Source of the DNA: Acidimicrobiia bacterium
GTDB lineage: Bacteria > Actinomycetota > Acidimicrobiia > Spongiisociales > SHLN01
Assembly (NCBI GenBank): GCA_030624805.1
Contig: JAUXJL010000038.1
Span: 1 to 11,211, forward strand
Length of the DNA: 11,211 nucleotides
Direction of reading: 5' to 3'
Shown piece after piece: positions 1-7,893 of the stretch. The position numbers were made by a program, and so were the translations under genes. How positions within the stretch are numbered: position 1 is the first letter of the stretch; every line of letters begins with the position of its first letter. The notes below the pieces were generated by a model. That model saw nothing but the letters and a program-made list of their open reading frames with translations. It searched no databases and was not told the origin of the DNA.

Positions 1-539
1 AGGTTCTTCTGGCCGAATTGGCCGCTCACTCGCCCGAGCTCAGTCACCGACGTCGTGTGGTTGCGGTAGCCAAAGCTGATCTCGAAGAGGCGGCGAAGGG
101 CCTCCCCGAACTGCAGTCCTGGGCCAACCAGCTCGGAATCCAAATCCATGTTGTCTCGGCTGTGACCGGGGACGGAATCCGCCCCCTCGTCTCGGCGATT
201 CTCGCCGAGGTCGACACCGTCAAGCGGGAGGTGCCAGACCGGCGAGGATACGTACTGCACCGGCCGGCCGGTCCCGGCTTCCGTGTGATTCGGGAAGACG
301 GCGTTTGGGTATTGGAGGGCCGGGCAGCCGAGCGCGCCGTCAACCTCAACGACCTGGCCTCTCCCGAAGTCATCGACTACGTTGCTGCCCGGCTGGCTCG
401 ATCGGGTATTACCGAGGCGCTCGTCGATGCGGGCGCCCAACAGGGCGACGACGTGCGCATCGGAGATCTGCTGTTCGAGTTCCGACCGGACAGTGAGCAC
501 CACGACGAGGATGATGCCGAGATGGCGGAACAGACATGA
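1..539 (+). CDS. obgE: GTPase Obg/CgtA, C-terminal part (5' end outside window)
   Basis: This is the 3' portion of a gene whose start lies before base 1; the reading frame is already open at base 3. Obg is a large-subunit ribosome-assembly GTPase. The visible part holds the end of the G domain: a G4-like motif reading AKAD (bases 69-80) and a G5-like SAVTGDG. The OCT (Obg C-terminal) domain follows, with the typical run RPAGPGFRVIREDG, then ARLARSGITEALVDAG and GDDVRIGDLLFEF, and a short acidic tail. The G4 motif is normally NKxD, so Asn is replaced by Ala, which is unusual for a guanine-specificity residue. The stop TGA overlaps the proB start (ATGA), suggesting translational coupling. The family assignment rests on the OCT domain and the neighbouring proB. 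The N-terminal glycine-rich Obg fold cannot be seen. Confidence 0.93.
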   Translation, partial: VLLAELAAHSPELSHRRRVVAVAKADLEEAAKGLPELQSWANQLGIQIHVVSAVTGDGIRPLVSAILAEVDTVKREVPDRRGYVLHRPAGPGFRVIREDGVWVLEGRAAERAVNLNDLASPEVIDYVAARLARSGITEALVDAGAQQGDDVRIGDLLFEFRPDSEHHDEDDAEMAEQT

Positions 540-1630
540 GGCGTGCCGTCGGATCCGGGCGCCCGGTGGTTGTCAAGGTTGGTTCGTCAAGCCTGACGTC
601 CGGAGGAGACGGCCTGGACCCCGAGGCTGTTCGGCTCATCGTCGATCAGATTGCCGACCTGTGTGGGGCGGGCCACCCGACAGCATTAGTGAGTTCCGGT
701 GCTGTTGCGGCCGGGATCCCAGTGCTTGGGAGCCGCCCGACCGACCTGCCCGGGTTCCAGGTGGCGGCCGCAGTTGGTCAGAGTCGTCTCATGGAGCGGT
801 ACACAGCACGGTTCGCCGATCGCGGCCTCACTGCCGGACAGGTGCTGCTCACCAAAGACGTTCTGGCCGATCGCCAGCAATATCTGAACGCCCGCGAGAC
901 ACTGACTCGCATGCTGGAGCTTGGGGTTGTTCCGATCGTCAACGAGAACGACAGCGTTGGGGTGGAGGAGCTCCGGTTTGGTGACAACGATCGCCTGGCT
1001 GCAGTGGTGTCGCACCTTGCCGGCGCCGGCATGCTGGTCTTGCTCACCGACACGCCGGGCTTATTCTCCGGTGACCCCCGTCTCGATGTTGATGCCGAGC
1101 TCATCACGGCTATACGTCACACCGACGAGGCGCTCGACGAAGTGGTGCAAGGAGCCTCCGGGCCGCTCGGGTCAGGAGGAGTGGCGACAAAAGTGGCCGC
1201 CGCCCGAATGGCCGCCTGGTCCGGTATTCCCACGGTGATCGCCGATGCCAAGGAAGATGGCGTTGTGCTTCGGGCCGTCAGCGGGCAGGACATCGGTACT
1301 TGGATCGATCCGCACGAGACTGCGCTCCCGGCTCGCAAACTATGGATCGCCTTCGGCCAGCCAGCCGAAGGCCGATTGACGATCGACGCCGGGGCCGCCG
1401 CCGCCCTCATCGAGCGCGGCAAGTCACTACTCGCGGTAGGTATTACAGCGGTTTCCGGTACTTTCCAGCCCGGCGCCGCAGTCGAGGTCGAAGCGAGCGG
1501 TGATCTGGTTGCCAAGGGCCTGACCGAGCTTTCGTCTGAGGAGGTCGCCGGGATCGCAGGACAGTCCAGTTCGGAAGCCGGCGGAGTAGTGATCCATCGC
1601 GATCACATGGTGGTATTGGTCTCCAACTGA
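536..1630 (+). CDS. proB: Glutamate 5-kinase with C-terminal PUA domain
   Basis: Phosphorylates L-glutamate with ATP to gamma-glutamyl phosphate, the first and usually feedback-controlled step of proline synthesis, in the cytoplasm. The 364-residue length is normal for the two-domain form. The amino-acid-kinase domain shows VVKVGSSSLT near residues 12-21, VSSGAVAAG near 52-60, NENDSV at 136-141, a FGDNDRLAA run, LLTDTPGLFSGDPR, and GGVATK at 214-219. The last ~100 residues form a PUA domain (RKLWIAFG, GRLTIDAGAAAAL, GKSLLAVGI). The ATG overlaps the obgE stop by four bases (ATGA), which fixes the start. The next gene downstream is convergent, so transcription of the obgE-proB unit should end just after this gene. 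proA is not adjacent but lies 2.7 kb further on, beyond the inserted ABC cassette. Confidence 0.96.
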   Translation: MRRAVGSGRPVVVKVGSSSLTSGGDGLDPEAVRLIVDQIADLCGAGHPTALVSSGAVAAGIPVLGSRPTDLPGFQVAAAVGQSRLMERYTARFADRGLTAGQVLLTKDVLADRQQYLNARETLTRMLELGVVPIVNENDSVGVEELRFGDNDRLAAVVSHLAGAGMLVLLTDTPGLFSGDPRLDVDAELITAIRHTDEALDEVVQGASGPLGSGGVATKVAAARMAAWSGIPTVIADAKEDGVVLRAVSGQDIGTWIDPHETALPARKLWIAFGQPAEGRLTIDAGAAAALIERGKSLLAVGITAVSGTFQPGAAVEVEASGDLVAKGLTELSSEEVAGIAGQSSSEAGGVVIHRDHMVVLVSN

Positions 1631-1652
1631 TCGTCTCGTGCGGCCGGGGACG

Positions 1653-1679
1653 CGCCTTTGCCCCGCTAGGGAAGGCGGG
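1653..1679. terminator. Possible hairpin terminator between convergent proB and ABC permease
   Basis: Between the two convergent stop codons, CGCCTT (1653-1658) can pair with AAGGCG (1672-1677). CCC (1662-1664) can pair with GGG (1669-1671) around a GCTA loop, with three bases bulged. An alternative stem is CCCGC (1662-1666) with GCGGG (1675-1679). Only a weak T-rich stretch (ATTGGTT) follows on the plus strand and none on the minus strand, so intrinsic termination is uncertain. The position between convergent genes is the main support. Confidence 0.35.
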
Positions 1680-1716
1680 ATTGGTTCCTGGAGTGAAATG
1701 TCCCGGTCCGGTGAGG

Positions 1717-2526
1717 CTAACTCAGCAGGAGTTTCTCGAGGCGCCGCGATGTGATGTACGAGCCGACGCCACCCATTGCGACCAGGAAGGCGATGTGTCC
1801 GAATAGATCGATGCTGAGCGTGCCGAGGGTGAATGACCGGATGAGTTGCACCCCGTGATAGAGCGGTGACAGCTGTGTGAGGGTTTGAAAGATGTCTGGA
1901 TACACGCTGAGGGGATAGAAGGTGGCGGAAAACAGAAATAGGGGGAGGACGATCAGGTTCACCAGGTCGAAGTCCTGCCACGAGTTCATGAAAGTGGTGG
2001 CAGCCATCCCGCAGGCCGCGAAGGCAAACCCGATGAGGAGGGTGGCCGGCAGCGCAAGGATCCCCCATGGCGACTCAATCAAGCCCATGGCAGCCATGAC
2101 GAGGATGAAAGCGGATGCATAAATCAACCCTCGCCCCAGCGACCAGGCGATCTCGCCGATCGCGATATCCCGCGTCTTCATGGGGGTGGAGAGGATGGCG
2201 TCGTACACCTTGCCGTACTTGAGCTTGAAGAAGATGTTGAAGGTCGACTCGAAGACCGCCCCATTCATCGCCGAAGCCGCCAGCAACGCCGGGGCAACGA
2301 ACGCGGTGTAGTCGACCAACTCACCGTTGGCGATCGTGACATCGCCGACCAGCGCGCCGATGCCGATACCAATGGAGAACAGATAAAAAATCGGTTCGAA
2401 GAAGCCCGAGATGATGACGGGCCAGATGCGGCGGTAGACCAGATAGTTGCGCTCGAGCATGCGGACGGCTCCCCCGCCGGCGAGCACCGGGGCCGGGACA
2501 GCACGAGCGGCGAGTGTGCTGCTCAC
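1717..2526 (-). CDS. ABC-2 type transporter permease (NodJ-like), second permease of the cassette
   Basis: Integral-membrane subunit of an ABC exporter. From the GTG at 2526 it has 269 residues, normal for ABC-2 permeases. A short cytoplasmic N-terminus (MLERNYLVYRRIW) leads into about six hydrophobic segments. A conserved loop STFNIFFKLKYGKVYDAIL falls in the region expected to contact the ATPase. A late FLFSATFYPLSVYP / SPLYHGVQLIRSFTLG stretch is characteristic of the NodJ/DrrB-like ABC-2 family. The GTG overlaps the stop of the upstream permease as GTGA, so I prefer it. An in-frame extension to 2652 would run 126 bases into the neighbour and adds a low-complexity Arg/Gly/Pro stretch that looks non-coding. 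It is the last gene of the three-gene minus-strand operon. The substrate cannot be read from the sequence. Confidence 0.9.
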   Translation of the reverse strand: MSSTLAARAVPAPVLAGGGAVRMLERNYLVYRRIWPVIISGFFEPIFYLFSIGIGIGALVGDVTIANGELVDYTAFVAPALLAASAMNGAVFESTFNIFFKLKYGKVYDAILSTPMKTRDIAIGEIAWSLGRGLIYASAFILVMAAMGLIESPWGILALPATLLIGFAFAACGMAATTFMNSWQDFDLVNLIVLPLFLFSATFYPLSVYPDIFQTLTQLSPLYHGVQLIRSFTLGTLSIDLFGHIAFLVAMGGVGSYITSRRLEKLLLS

Positions 2527-3299
2527 GAGATCAACCGTCCCCGCAGCGTCCGGATTGCCAGCCATGCCCCGGCCACGACCAGCAGCACCAGATATGCGAC
2601 GCTCACGAGTGGGTGGACGGTGAAATCCTGGCCGAGGGCCAGCCCCCGACACAGCTCAACTCCGTGCCACAGCGGCGTAATGAAAGCGAGCGGCTCGATG
2701 TAGTTGGGCAGCTGCTCGATGGGGAAAAAGGTACCCGAGAACAGGAACATCGGGATGATGGCGAAGCGGAACATCGAGGCGATCCCGAGCTCGTTCTTGA
2801 GCCGGGCGGTGTAGGCGGTGACCGTCGCTGCAAAGGCGAGACCGGTTAGCACCGCCGGAGCAATGGCCGACATCCCCTCGGTGAGGGTGGTGGCATCGAA
2901 CACGGTCATGATGAGTGCGAACACCGTGGTCACGAAAATGAGTCGCACCGCCACCCACCCCAGATGGCCCAGCAGCAGCTCGGGTACCCCGATCGGCGTT
3001 GCCAGAGTCGCCTCATAGGTCTTGCGCCACTTGATGCCGGCCATCACCGGATAGGCGGCGTCGCCTGCACCCGTCTGCATCGCGGCGGCGGCCATCAACC
3101 CGGGAGCGAGAAACGTGAGATAGGGAATGTCCAGGCTCGTCCCACCGGTTCCGTTGTCCACGAGCTCGCCGAGCCCTATGCCCATGGCGAGCAGGTACAG
3201 GGTCGGATTGAGGAAGGTGGAGATAACGCTTCCCCGCCAGGTGCGCCGGTATACCCGGGCACCTGCTTCGACAACACGAAGCGAACCGGCGATAGTCAT
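2523..3299 (-). CDS. ABC-2 type transporter permease (NodJ-like), first permease of the cassette
   Basis: Integral-membrane subunit pairing with the adjacent ATPase and the second permease. It has 258 residues from the ATG at 3299; a TTG one codon upstream (3302) is an alternative. A cytoplasmic N-terminus with AGARVYRRTWRG is followed by about six hydrophobic segments. The conserved loop is MAGIKWRKTYEATLATPIG, and the family-typical FLFSGTFFPIEQLP / TPLWHGVELCRGLALG stretch lies near the C-terminus. It is clearly a paralogue of the next permease; the two share loop and C-terminal patterns and could form a heterodimeric channel. The start overlaps the ATPase stop by one base (TGATG) and its own stop overlaps the next start (GTGA), a strong sign of translational coupling across the operon. 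Confidence 0.91.
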   Translation of the reverse strand: MTIAGSLRVVEAGARVYRRTWRGSVISTFLNPTLYLLAMGIGLGELVDNGTGGTSLDIPYLTFLAPGLMAAAAMQTGAGDAAYPVMAGIKWRKTYEATLATPIGVPELLLGHLGWVAVRLIFVTTVFALIMTVFDATTLTEGMSAIAPAVLTGLAFAATVTAYTARLKNELGIASMFRFAIIPMFLFSGTFFPIEQLPNYIEPLAFITPLWHGVELCRGLALGQDFTVHPLVSVAYLVLLVVAGAWLAIRTLRGRLIS

Positions 3300-4225
3300 C
3301 AATCCACCAGCGACCGGCCGGTGAGGCGCAGGAAGACATCTTCGAGCGTCGAGCGGCGACTGACGGTCGACTCGGGGATTAGACCGACCTCGAGGACCTT
3401 GGTGTGGGCAAAGTCGGCGTCATCTGTGTAGAGCAGCACCCGGTCCGGCAGCACTTCGGTCTTCTTGGCGATGCCGTCGAGTCGCGCTGCGTTCACAGCC
3501 TGGGTGCCAACCGGGAATCGCAGCTCGAGCACTTCACGGGTGGAGTAGCGCTCGATGAGATCGCGGGGAGCGCCCTCGGCTGCGATATTTCCTTTGTCCA
3601 TGATGACGAGACGGTCGCACAGTTGTTCGGCTTCGTCCATGTAATGGGTGGTGATGATGAGGGTGACGCCCTGTTGCTTGAGCCGGTAGAGCCGGTCCCA
3701 TAGCAAGTGTCGAGCCTGTGGGTCGAGCCCGGTGGTTGGCTCGTCGAGGAGTAGCAGGTCGGGCTGGTTTATCAGGCCACGGGCGATGGTTAGCCGTCGC
3801 TTCATTCCCCCCGAAAGTGGCTCGACCGGACTGTCTCGACGATCCTCCAACTGGGCGAATTGGAGCAGCTCGGCAGCTCGCTCGTCAATGACGTTCTTCG
3901 AGAGCCCGAAGTAGCGGCCGTAGATGAGCAGATTCTCGTAGACGCTCAACTCCTGGTCGAGGTTGTCTTCCTGGGGGACCACACCCAGTCGGGCCCGGAT
4001 CTTTGGGCCGTCCACCGCCGGATCCATTCCCAAAACGGCCAGGGTGCCAGCAGTCACGGGTGATACGGCTCCGATCATCCTCATCGTGGAGCTCTTCCCA
4101 GCCCCATTCGGGCCGAGAAACCCGAAGGCTTCACCCTCTGCGACGTCGAAGTCGATTCCGTCGACGGCGACGAGCTCGTCGAAGTATTTGGTGAGGCCGC
4201 GGGCTTCTACAAGAGAACTCGACAT
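3299..4225 (-). CDS. ABC transporter ATPase, NodI/DrrA-like
   Basis: ATP-hydrolysing subunit of the exporter. The 308 residues from the ATG at 4225 contain all cassette motifs: Walker A GPNGAGKSS at 38-46, Q-loop Gln85 in VPQEDNLDQELSVYENL, signature LSGGM at 137-141, Walker B LLLLDE ending at Glu162, and H-loop His194 in IITTHYMDEAEQLCDRL. The run around PQEDNLD...YGRYFGLS and LSGGMKRRLTIARGLIN closely matches the NodI lipo-oligosaccharide exporter ATPases as I remember them. An ~80-residue C-terminal extension follows the nucleotide-binding domain, as in DrrA/NodI proteins. An in-frame GTG at 4237 is an alternative start. The open frame continues to 4645, but that part lies antisense to proA and is not coding. 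It is the first gene of the operon, divergent from proA. No convincing minus-strand promoter was found in the 109-base gap. Confidence 0.94.
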   Translation of the reverse strand: MSSSLVEARGLTKYFDELVAVDGIDFDVAEGEAFGFLGPNGAGKSSTMRMIGAVSPVTAGTLAVLGMDPAVDGPKIRARLGVVPQEDNLDQELSVYENLLIYGRYFGLSKNVIDERAAELLQFAQLEDRRDSPVEPLSGGMKRRLTIARGLINQPDLLLLDEPTTGLDPQARHLLWDRLYRLKQQGVTLIITTHYMDEAEQLCDRLVIMDKGNIAAEGAPRDLIERYSTREVLELRFPVGTQAVNAARLDGIAKKTEVLPDRVLLYTDDADFAHTKVLEVGLIPESTVSRRSTLEDVFLRLTGRSLVD

Positions 4226-4321
4226 AGAACCGTTCACGCTAGTCCCGGGGTGCAAGTTGTTTGGCAACTCGTCTTCGTCTGGGTTCAAGCGAGCGCCCGA
4301 ACACACCACCCGGGCTCCCTG

Positions 4322-4335
4322 TACAATCGCGGGCA
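4322..4335 (+). promoter_or_regulatory. Probable proA promoter -10 element (leaderless arrangement)
   Basis: TACAAT at 4322-4327 is followed by exactly seven bases and then the proA ATG at 4335, so transcription would begin at or next to the A of the start codon. Leaderless mRNAs with a TANNNT element at this distance are common in actinobacteria. No Shine-Dalgarno sequence precedes the ATG, which agrees. No good -35 hexamer is seen; CGAACA (4298-4303) is a weak match at 18-base spacing. Confidence 0.55.
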
Positions 4336-5573
4336 TGCTTTCCATGATCGGTTCGCAGGCGAAGGATGCTTCCCGGGTTGTCGCGTCTGCCTCGACGACG
4401 CAGAAGAACGCCGCCCTCTTGGCCATGGCCGAGCGGGTTGAGGCGGCCGGGCCCGGGATCCTCGCCGCCAACGCCGAGGACATGGAGCAGGCAAAGACCG
4501 AAGGCGTGACCGGGGCGTTGCTCGATCGGTTGCTGCTCACCGAGGCGCGGGTCAAAGCGATGGCCGCCGGTCTCATGAAGGTGGCAGGTCTCCCGGATCC
4601 TATCGGCCAGATCACGTCGGGCTGGCAGCTGCATAACGGGATCAAGGTGCAGCGCCAACGTGCCCCGCTCGGCGTAGTGGCAGTGATTTACGAGGCTCGG
4701 CCGAATGTGACCGCCGACGCCGGCGGCTTGGCATTCAAGGCCGGCAATGCAGCCGTTCTACGGGGTTCTTCCTACGCCCTCCGGTCGAACCAAGCCATCA
4801 TGCGGGCCCTACAGAAAGGCCTCGAGACGGAAGGCCTGCCCGGAACCGCCATTCAGCTATTAGAGGACACCACTCGCGAAGGGGTGGTTGCGCTCATGCA
4901 GGCAACTGAATGGATCGACCTGCTCGTGCCGAGAGGCGGCCCCGGGCTGATCCAGGCGATGATCGACAACGCCACCGTGCCATATGTCATCGACGGGGCA
5001 GGAAACTGCCATGTATACGTGGACGCGGCTGCTGATCTCGACAACGCACTTGCCATAACTCTGAATGCCAAAGTGCAGCGCCCCGGGGTATGCAACGCGG
5101 CCGAGTCGCTGCTTGTGCATGAATCCGTTGCCGAAGAGTTTCTCCCGGCAGTTTCGAAGGCGTTGCTCGCCGAAGGAGTCGAGCTACGGGGCGACGCCGA
5201 ATCCCGTCGACTCGTGCCGGAAATGTTGGCGGCGTCTGATGAGGACCATGCCACCGAGTTCCACGACCTGATCATGTCGGTAAAAGTGATTCCATCGGTC
5301 GAGGCGGCGGTCGACCATGTTCTTCGCTACGGAACGGGCCATTCCGACGCCATCATTTCAGAGGATTATGGCGCCGTACAAACATTCGTGAGCGGCGTCG
5401 ATTCTGCGGTGACCCTGGTAAACGCCTCCACCAGATTTACCGATGGGGAGGAGTTCGGGTTCGGTGCCGAGATCGGGATCTCTACGCAGAAGCTGCACGT
5501 GCGCGGACCGATGGGCCTGGAGGCGCTGACGTGTGAACGCTACATCCTGTACGGCGACGGCCAGATTCGTTGA
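4335..5573 (+). CDS. proA: Glutamate-5-semialdehyde dehydrogenase (gamma-glutamyl phosphate reductase)
   Basis: Reduces gamma-glutamyl phosphate with NADPH to glutamate-5-semialdehyde, the second step of proline synthesis. It has 412 residues from ATG 4335; a second in-frame ATG is at 4344. Conserved stretches in order: YEARPNVTADAGGLAFKAGN, VLRGSSYA, LVPRGGPGLI, then the active-site region VQRPGVCNAAESLLVH with the catalytic Cys at residue 253. Near the C-terminus are VNASTRFTDGEEFGFGAEIG and ISTQKLHVRGPMGLEALT. Length and motifs are complete. The frame stays open upstream to 3963, but that part is antisense to the ABC ATPase and lacks ProA similarity. The start chosen sits just after a -10 element. 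The 3' end overlaps the next gene as TTGA, tying proA to the AAA+/VWA pair in one transcript. Confidence 0.96.
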   Translation: MLSMIGSQAKDASRVVASASTTQKNAALLAMAERVEAAGPGILAANAEDMEQAKTEGVTGALLDRLLLTEARVKAMAAGLMKVAGLPDPIGQITSGWQLHNGIKVQRQRAPLGVVAVIYEARPNVTADAGGLAFKAGNAAVLRGSSYALRSNQAIMRALQKGLETEGLPGTAIQLLEDTTREGVVALMQATEWIDLLVPRGGPGLIQAMIDNATVPYVIDGAGNCHVYVDAAADLDNALAITLNAKVQRPGVCNAAESLLVHESVAEEFLPAVSKALLAEGVELRGDAESRRLVPEMLAASDEDHATEFHDLIMSVKVIPSVEAAVDHVLRYGTGHSDAIISEDYGAVQTFVSGVDSAVTLVNASTRFTDGEEFGFGAEIGISTQKLHVRGPMGLEALTCERYILYGDGQIR

Positions 5574-6427
5574 ACGAATTTGCATCGCCCGTCGAAGTGG
5601 CAGAGGCCCTCAAACGAGTTCACTACCTCCCCAACGACCGGATTAGCCAGGTTGTCTATCTAGCCGAGCGTCTCGACAAGCCGGTGCTGGTGGAGGGCCC
5701 GGCCGGCGTCGGCAAGACCGAGTTGGCCAAGGCCCTCGCCGAAATCTATGGCCGGCGTCTCATACGGTTGCAGTGCTACGAGGGTCTCGACGAGTCCAAA
5801 GCTCTATATGAGTGGAATTATCGCAAGCAATTACTGCGCCTGCAGTCCGACGAGGCCGCTGACTGGTCAACCATCGAAGACGACATTTTCGGCGAGAGTT
5901 TTCTCCTCGAGCGACCCCTGCTCGAGGCGCTCAGGTCGGCAAAGCCCGTTGTGTTGCTCATCGACGAGGTAGACCGGGTCGAGATTGAGACCGAGGCATT
6001 GCTGCTGGAGGTTCTGGCTGATTTCCAGGCCTCCATACCCGAATTGGGAACCGTGCGGGCGGTGTCCCACCCGTTGGTGATCCTCACCTCCAACAACACT
6101 CGCGATCTTTCCGACGCCCTGAAGCGGCGATGCCTTTTTCTTCACATCGGATACCCAGACGTCGATCGAGAGAGAGAAATCCTGCTCACCCGCGTCCCCG
6201 AACTGCCCCAGCAGCTAGCTCAGCAGGTCGCCGGCGTGGTGCGTCATATCCGTGGCCTGGCGCTCCGCAAGGCGCCATCGGTGAGTGAATCGATCGATTG
6301 GGCCCGGACTCTGCTGGCGCTCGGGATCGATGAGGTCAACGAGGGTGTGACGACCGACACCCTCCACGTACTTTTGAAATATCAGACCGACATCGACAAA
6401 GCGGCTGTCGATCTGGCCGGTTCGTAG
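5570..6427 (+). CDS. MoxR/CoxD-like AAA+ ATPase
   Basis: An AAA+ chaperone-type ATPase of the MoxR superfamily; such proteins work with VWA-domain partners in maturing or inserting cofactors into enzyme complexes. It has 285 residues from a TTG at 5570 that overlaps the proA stop (TTGA); no ATG or GTG fits better. Walker A GPAGVGKT is at 43-50, Walker B LLIDEVDR has Asp132-Glu133, and sensor 1 LTSNNT has Asn175. An arginine-finger-like ALKRRCLFLHIGYP follows. The GLDESKALYEWNYRKQLL block after Walker A and the LKRRC..HIGYPD block are typical of the CoxD-like branch as I recall it. No carbon monoxide dehydrogenase genes are present, so a Cox role is not implied. The VWA gene directly downstream is the expected partner. 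The client is unknown. Confidence 0.9.
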   Translation: MNEFASPVEVAEALKRVHYLPNDRISQVVYLAERLDKPVLVEGPAGVGKTELAKALAEIYGRRLIRLQCYEGLDESKALYEWNYRKQLLRLQSDEAADWSTIEDDIFGESFLLERPLLEALRSAKPVVLLIDEVDRVEIETEALLLEVLADFQASIPELGTVRAVSHPLVILTSNNTRDLSDALKRRCLFLHIGYPDVDREREILLTRVPELPQQLAQQVAGVVRHIRGLALRKAPSVSESIDWARTLLALGIDEVNEGVTTDTLHVLLKYQTDIDKAAVDLAGS

Positions 6428-6430
6428 CCC

Positions 6431-7840
6431 ATGATCTCCATCCTCACCAGCTTCATCTCGGAGCTGCGCCAGGTCGGGATCCCAGTGTCGATGGTGGAGG
6501 CGATCGACGCTGCCAGAGCGGTCGAGCACGTTTCGCTAGAAGATCGCGATGCGTTGCGGTACAGCCTGGCCGCATGTCTCGTCAAGAACGCCCACCACCT
6601 CGACGCATTCGACGCGGCATTTGACGTCTTCTTCTCTCTCCAGCCCCCTGTTGGCGAGTCGCTCGAGGAGGCGATTCCCGTGGCGGCGGCGACCTCGTCG
6701 GAGACCGGAGGGGCCGACCTTCACGAGATCATGGCGGGACTCATGGATGCGCTCACCCAACCCGACTACGACTCCATGCGCGTGATAGCTCGCCGGCTGG
6801 TCGGCTTGCTGGCAGGAATCCAGCCGGGACGACCGGTGGGCGGGCGCTACTACCTATACCGCGTGCTGGGCCGGCTCGGTGCCGAAGGTTTGGCAGACCG
6901 ACTGGTGGCGCAGCATCCGGAGGCGGTCGGCCTCGACCAGACCCTCCTGGGCGATGAGTACAGAAACCGGGTTGGGGATTTTGAGTTGATGCTTCAGGAT
7001 GAGATACGACGCCGCCTGGTCGAGGACCGGGGGAAGGAGGCAGTGGCTCGCACCACCCGCTCCCAGCTCTTGGAGGACATCGACCTAGCCCGGGCCCCCC
7101 GGGCCGAGATTGCCCGGATGGAGCAAGTCATTCAGCCGCTGGCCCGCAAGCTGGCTGCCCGGCTGGCCCACAGACGGCGCCATCTCCGCAAGGGTCGACT
7201 CGATATTCGCCGTACGGTGCGGCGCTCCCTCTCGACCGGCGGGCTGCTGGCAGATCCCCAGTTCCGAGCGCCCCGGATCTCGAAGCCCGACATCGTGCTG
7301 TTGTGCGACATCAGCGGGTCGGTGGCGACCTTCGGATACTTCACGATGCAGCTCATGTACGCGATGTCGACCCAGTTCTCGAGAGTGCGGGCGTTTGCCT
7401 TCGTCGACGGAGTAGAGGAGGTCACCGGCTTCTTCACCCCCGGCGTTGACTTCCACGATGCGATCGTGCGGCTGGGACGGGAGGCCGATGTGGTCCACTT
7501 CGACGGGCACAGCGACTACGGAAACGCCCTCGAGCAGTTCCTAGAGCGGTACCCGGCCGCGATCACACCCCGCACGACCGTGATTGTCACCGGTGACGGT
7601 CGCAGCAACTACCGACCGGCCCGAGGCGAATTGTTAGCGGAGATGTCTCGAGCCGCCCGGGCGGTGTATTGGCTAAATCCCGAGCCGAGGCGGTTTTGGA
7701 ACACCGGCGACTCGGTGATGGGCGAGTTTGCGCCGAGCTGCAACGGAACGCATGAGGTGCGAACTTTGCGACAACTCGAGTCCTTCGTGGAAGGTTTGGC
7801 CCTGGCTGCCACCACTCATAGAACCGCGATCAAGGTCTGA
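6431..7840 (+). CDS. VWA domain-containing protein, CoxE-like
   Basis: Probable partner of the upstream AAA+ ATPase, 469 residues, starting three bases after that gene's stop. The N-terminal ~210 residues are helical and variable. A strongly basic segment (LAHRRRHLRKGRLDIRRTVR, about 239-258) precedes a C-terminal von Willebrand factor A domain from about 285. Its metal-ion-dependent adhesion site is intact: DISGS at 293-297, a downstream HSDYGNAL segment, and VIVTGDGRSN with Asp389. This order (helical N-terminus, Arg-rich linker, VWA) fits CoxE/YehP-like cytoplasmic proteins; no signal peptide is seen. In characterised pairs the ATPase and VWA protein act together on a target complex. Nothing in the window identifies the target. 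No strong ribosome-binding site precedes the ATG, consistent with coupling to the gene before it. Confidence 0.9.
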   Translation: MISILTSFISELRQVGIPVSMVEAIDAARAVEHVSLEDRDALRYSLAACLVKNAHHLDAFDAAFDVFFSLQPPVGESLEEAIPVAAATSSETGGADLHEIMAGLMDALTQPDYDSMRVIARRLVGLLAGIQPGRPVGGRYYLYRVLGRLGAEGLADRLVAQHPEAVGLDQTLLGDEYRNRVGDFELMLQDEIRRRLVEDRGKEAVARTTRSQLLEDIDLARAPRAEIARMEQVIQPLARKLAARLAHRRRHLRKGRLDIRRTVRRSLSTGGLLADPQFRAPRISKPDIVLLCDISGSVATFGYFTMQLMYAMSTQFSRVRAFAFVDGVEEVTGFFTPGVDFHDAIVRLGREADVVHFDGHSDYGNALEQFLERYPAAITPRTTVIVTGDGRSNYRPARGELLAEMSRAARAVYWLNPEPRRFWNTGDSVMGEFAPSCNGTHEVRTLRQLESFVEGLALAATTHRTAIKV

Positions 7841-7846
7841 AGCCGA

Positions 7847-7869
7847 CTTGCCGATGCAGTTGGGGCAAG
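7847..7869. repeat. Short inverted repeat before the response regulator
   Basis: CTTGCC (7847-7852) and GGCAAG (7864-7869) are perfect inverted repeats around an 11-base loop, in the 53-base gap between the VWA gene and the response regulator. No T-tract follows. It could be a weak attenuator or an operator-like site for the downstream genes, or it could be chance. Confidence 0.35.
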
Positions 7870-7893
7870 CGTTCCCTCGCATAGGAGCAAGAA

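Noticed and set aside
382..984. 200-residue open frame overlapping obgE and proB
   Set aside because: Arg/Pro/Ser-rich shadow frame of two well-identified genes, typical of GC-rich DNA.
3963..4334. Long in-frame N-terminal extension of proA (124 extra residues)
   Set aside because: It lies antisense to the ABC ATPase and across the divergent promoter gap, is Ser/Pro/Arg-rich and has no ProA similarity. The canonical protein begins at ATG 4335.
4226..4645. In-frame upstream extension of the ABC ATPase on the minus strand
   Set aside because: It is antisense to proA coding sequence; ABC cassette homology starts just after ATG 4225.
5570..7840. Carbon monoxide dehydrogenase maturation cluster
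   Set aside because: Only the CoxD/CoxE-like families are present; no CoxS, CoxM, CoxL or other cofactor-insertion genes occur in the window.
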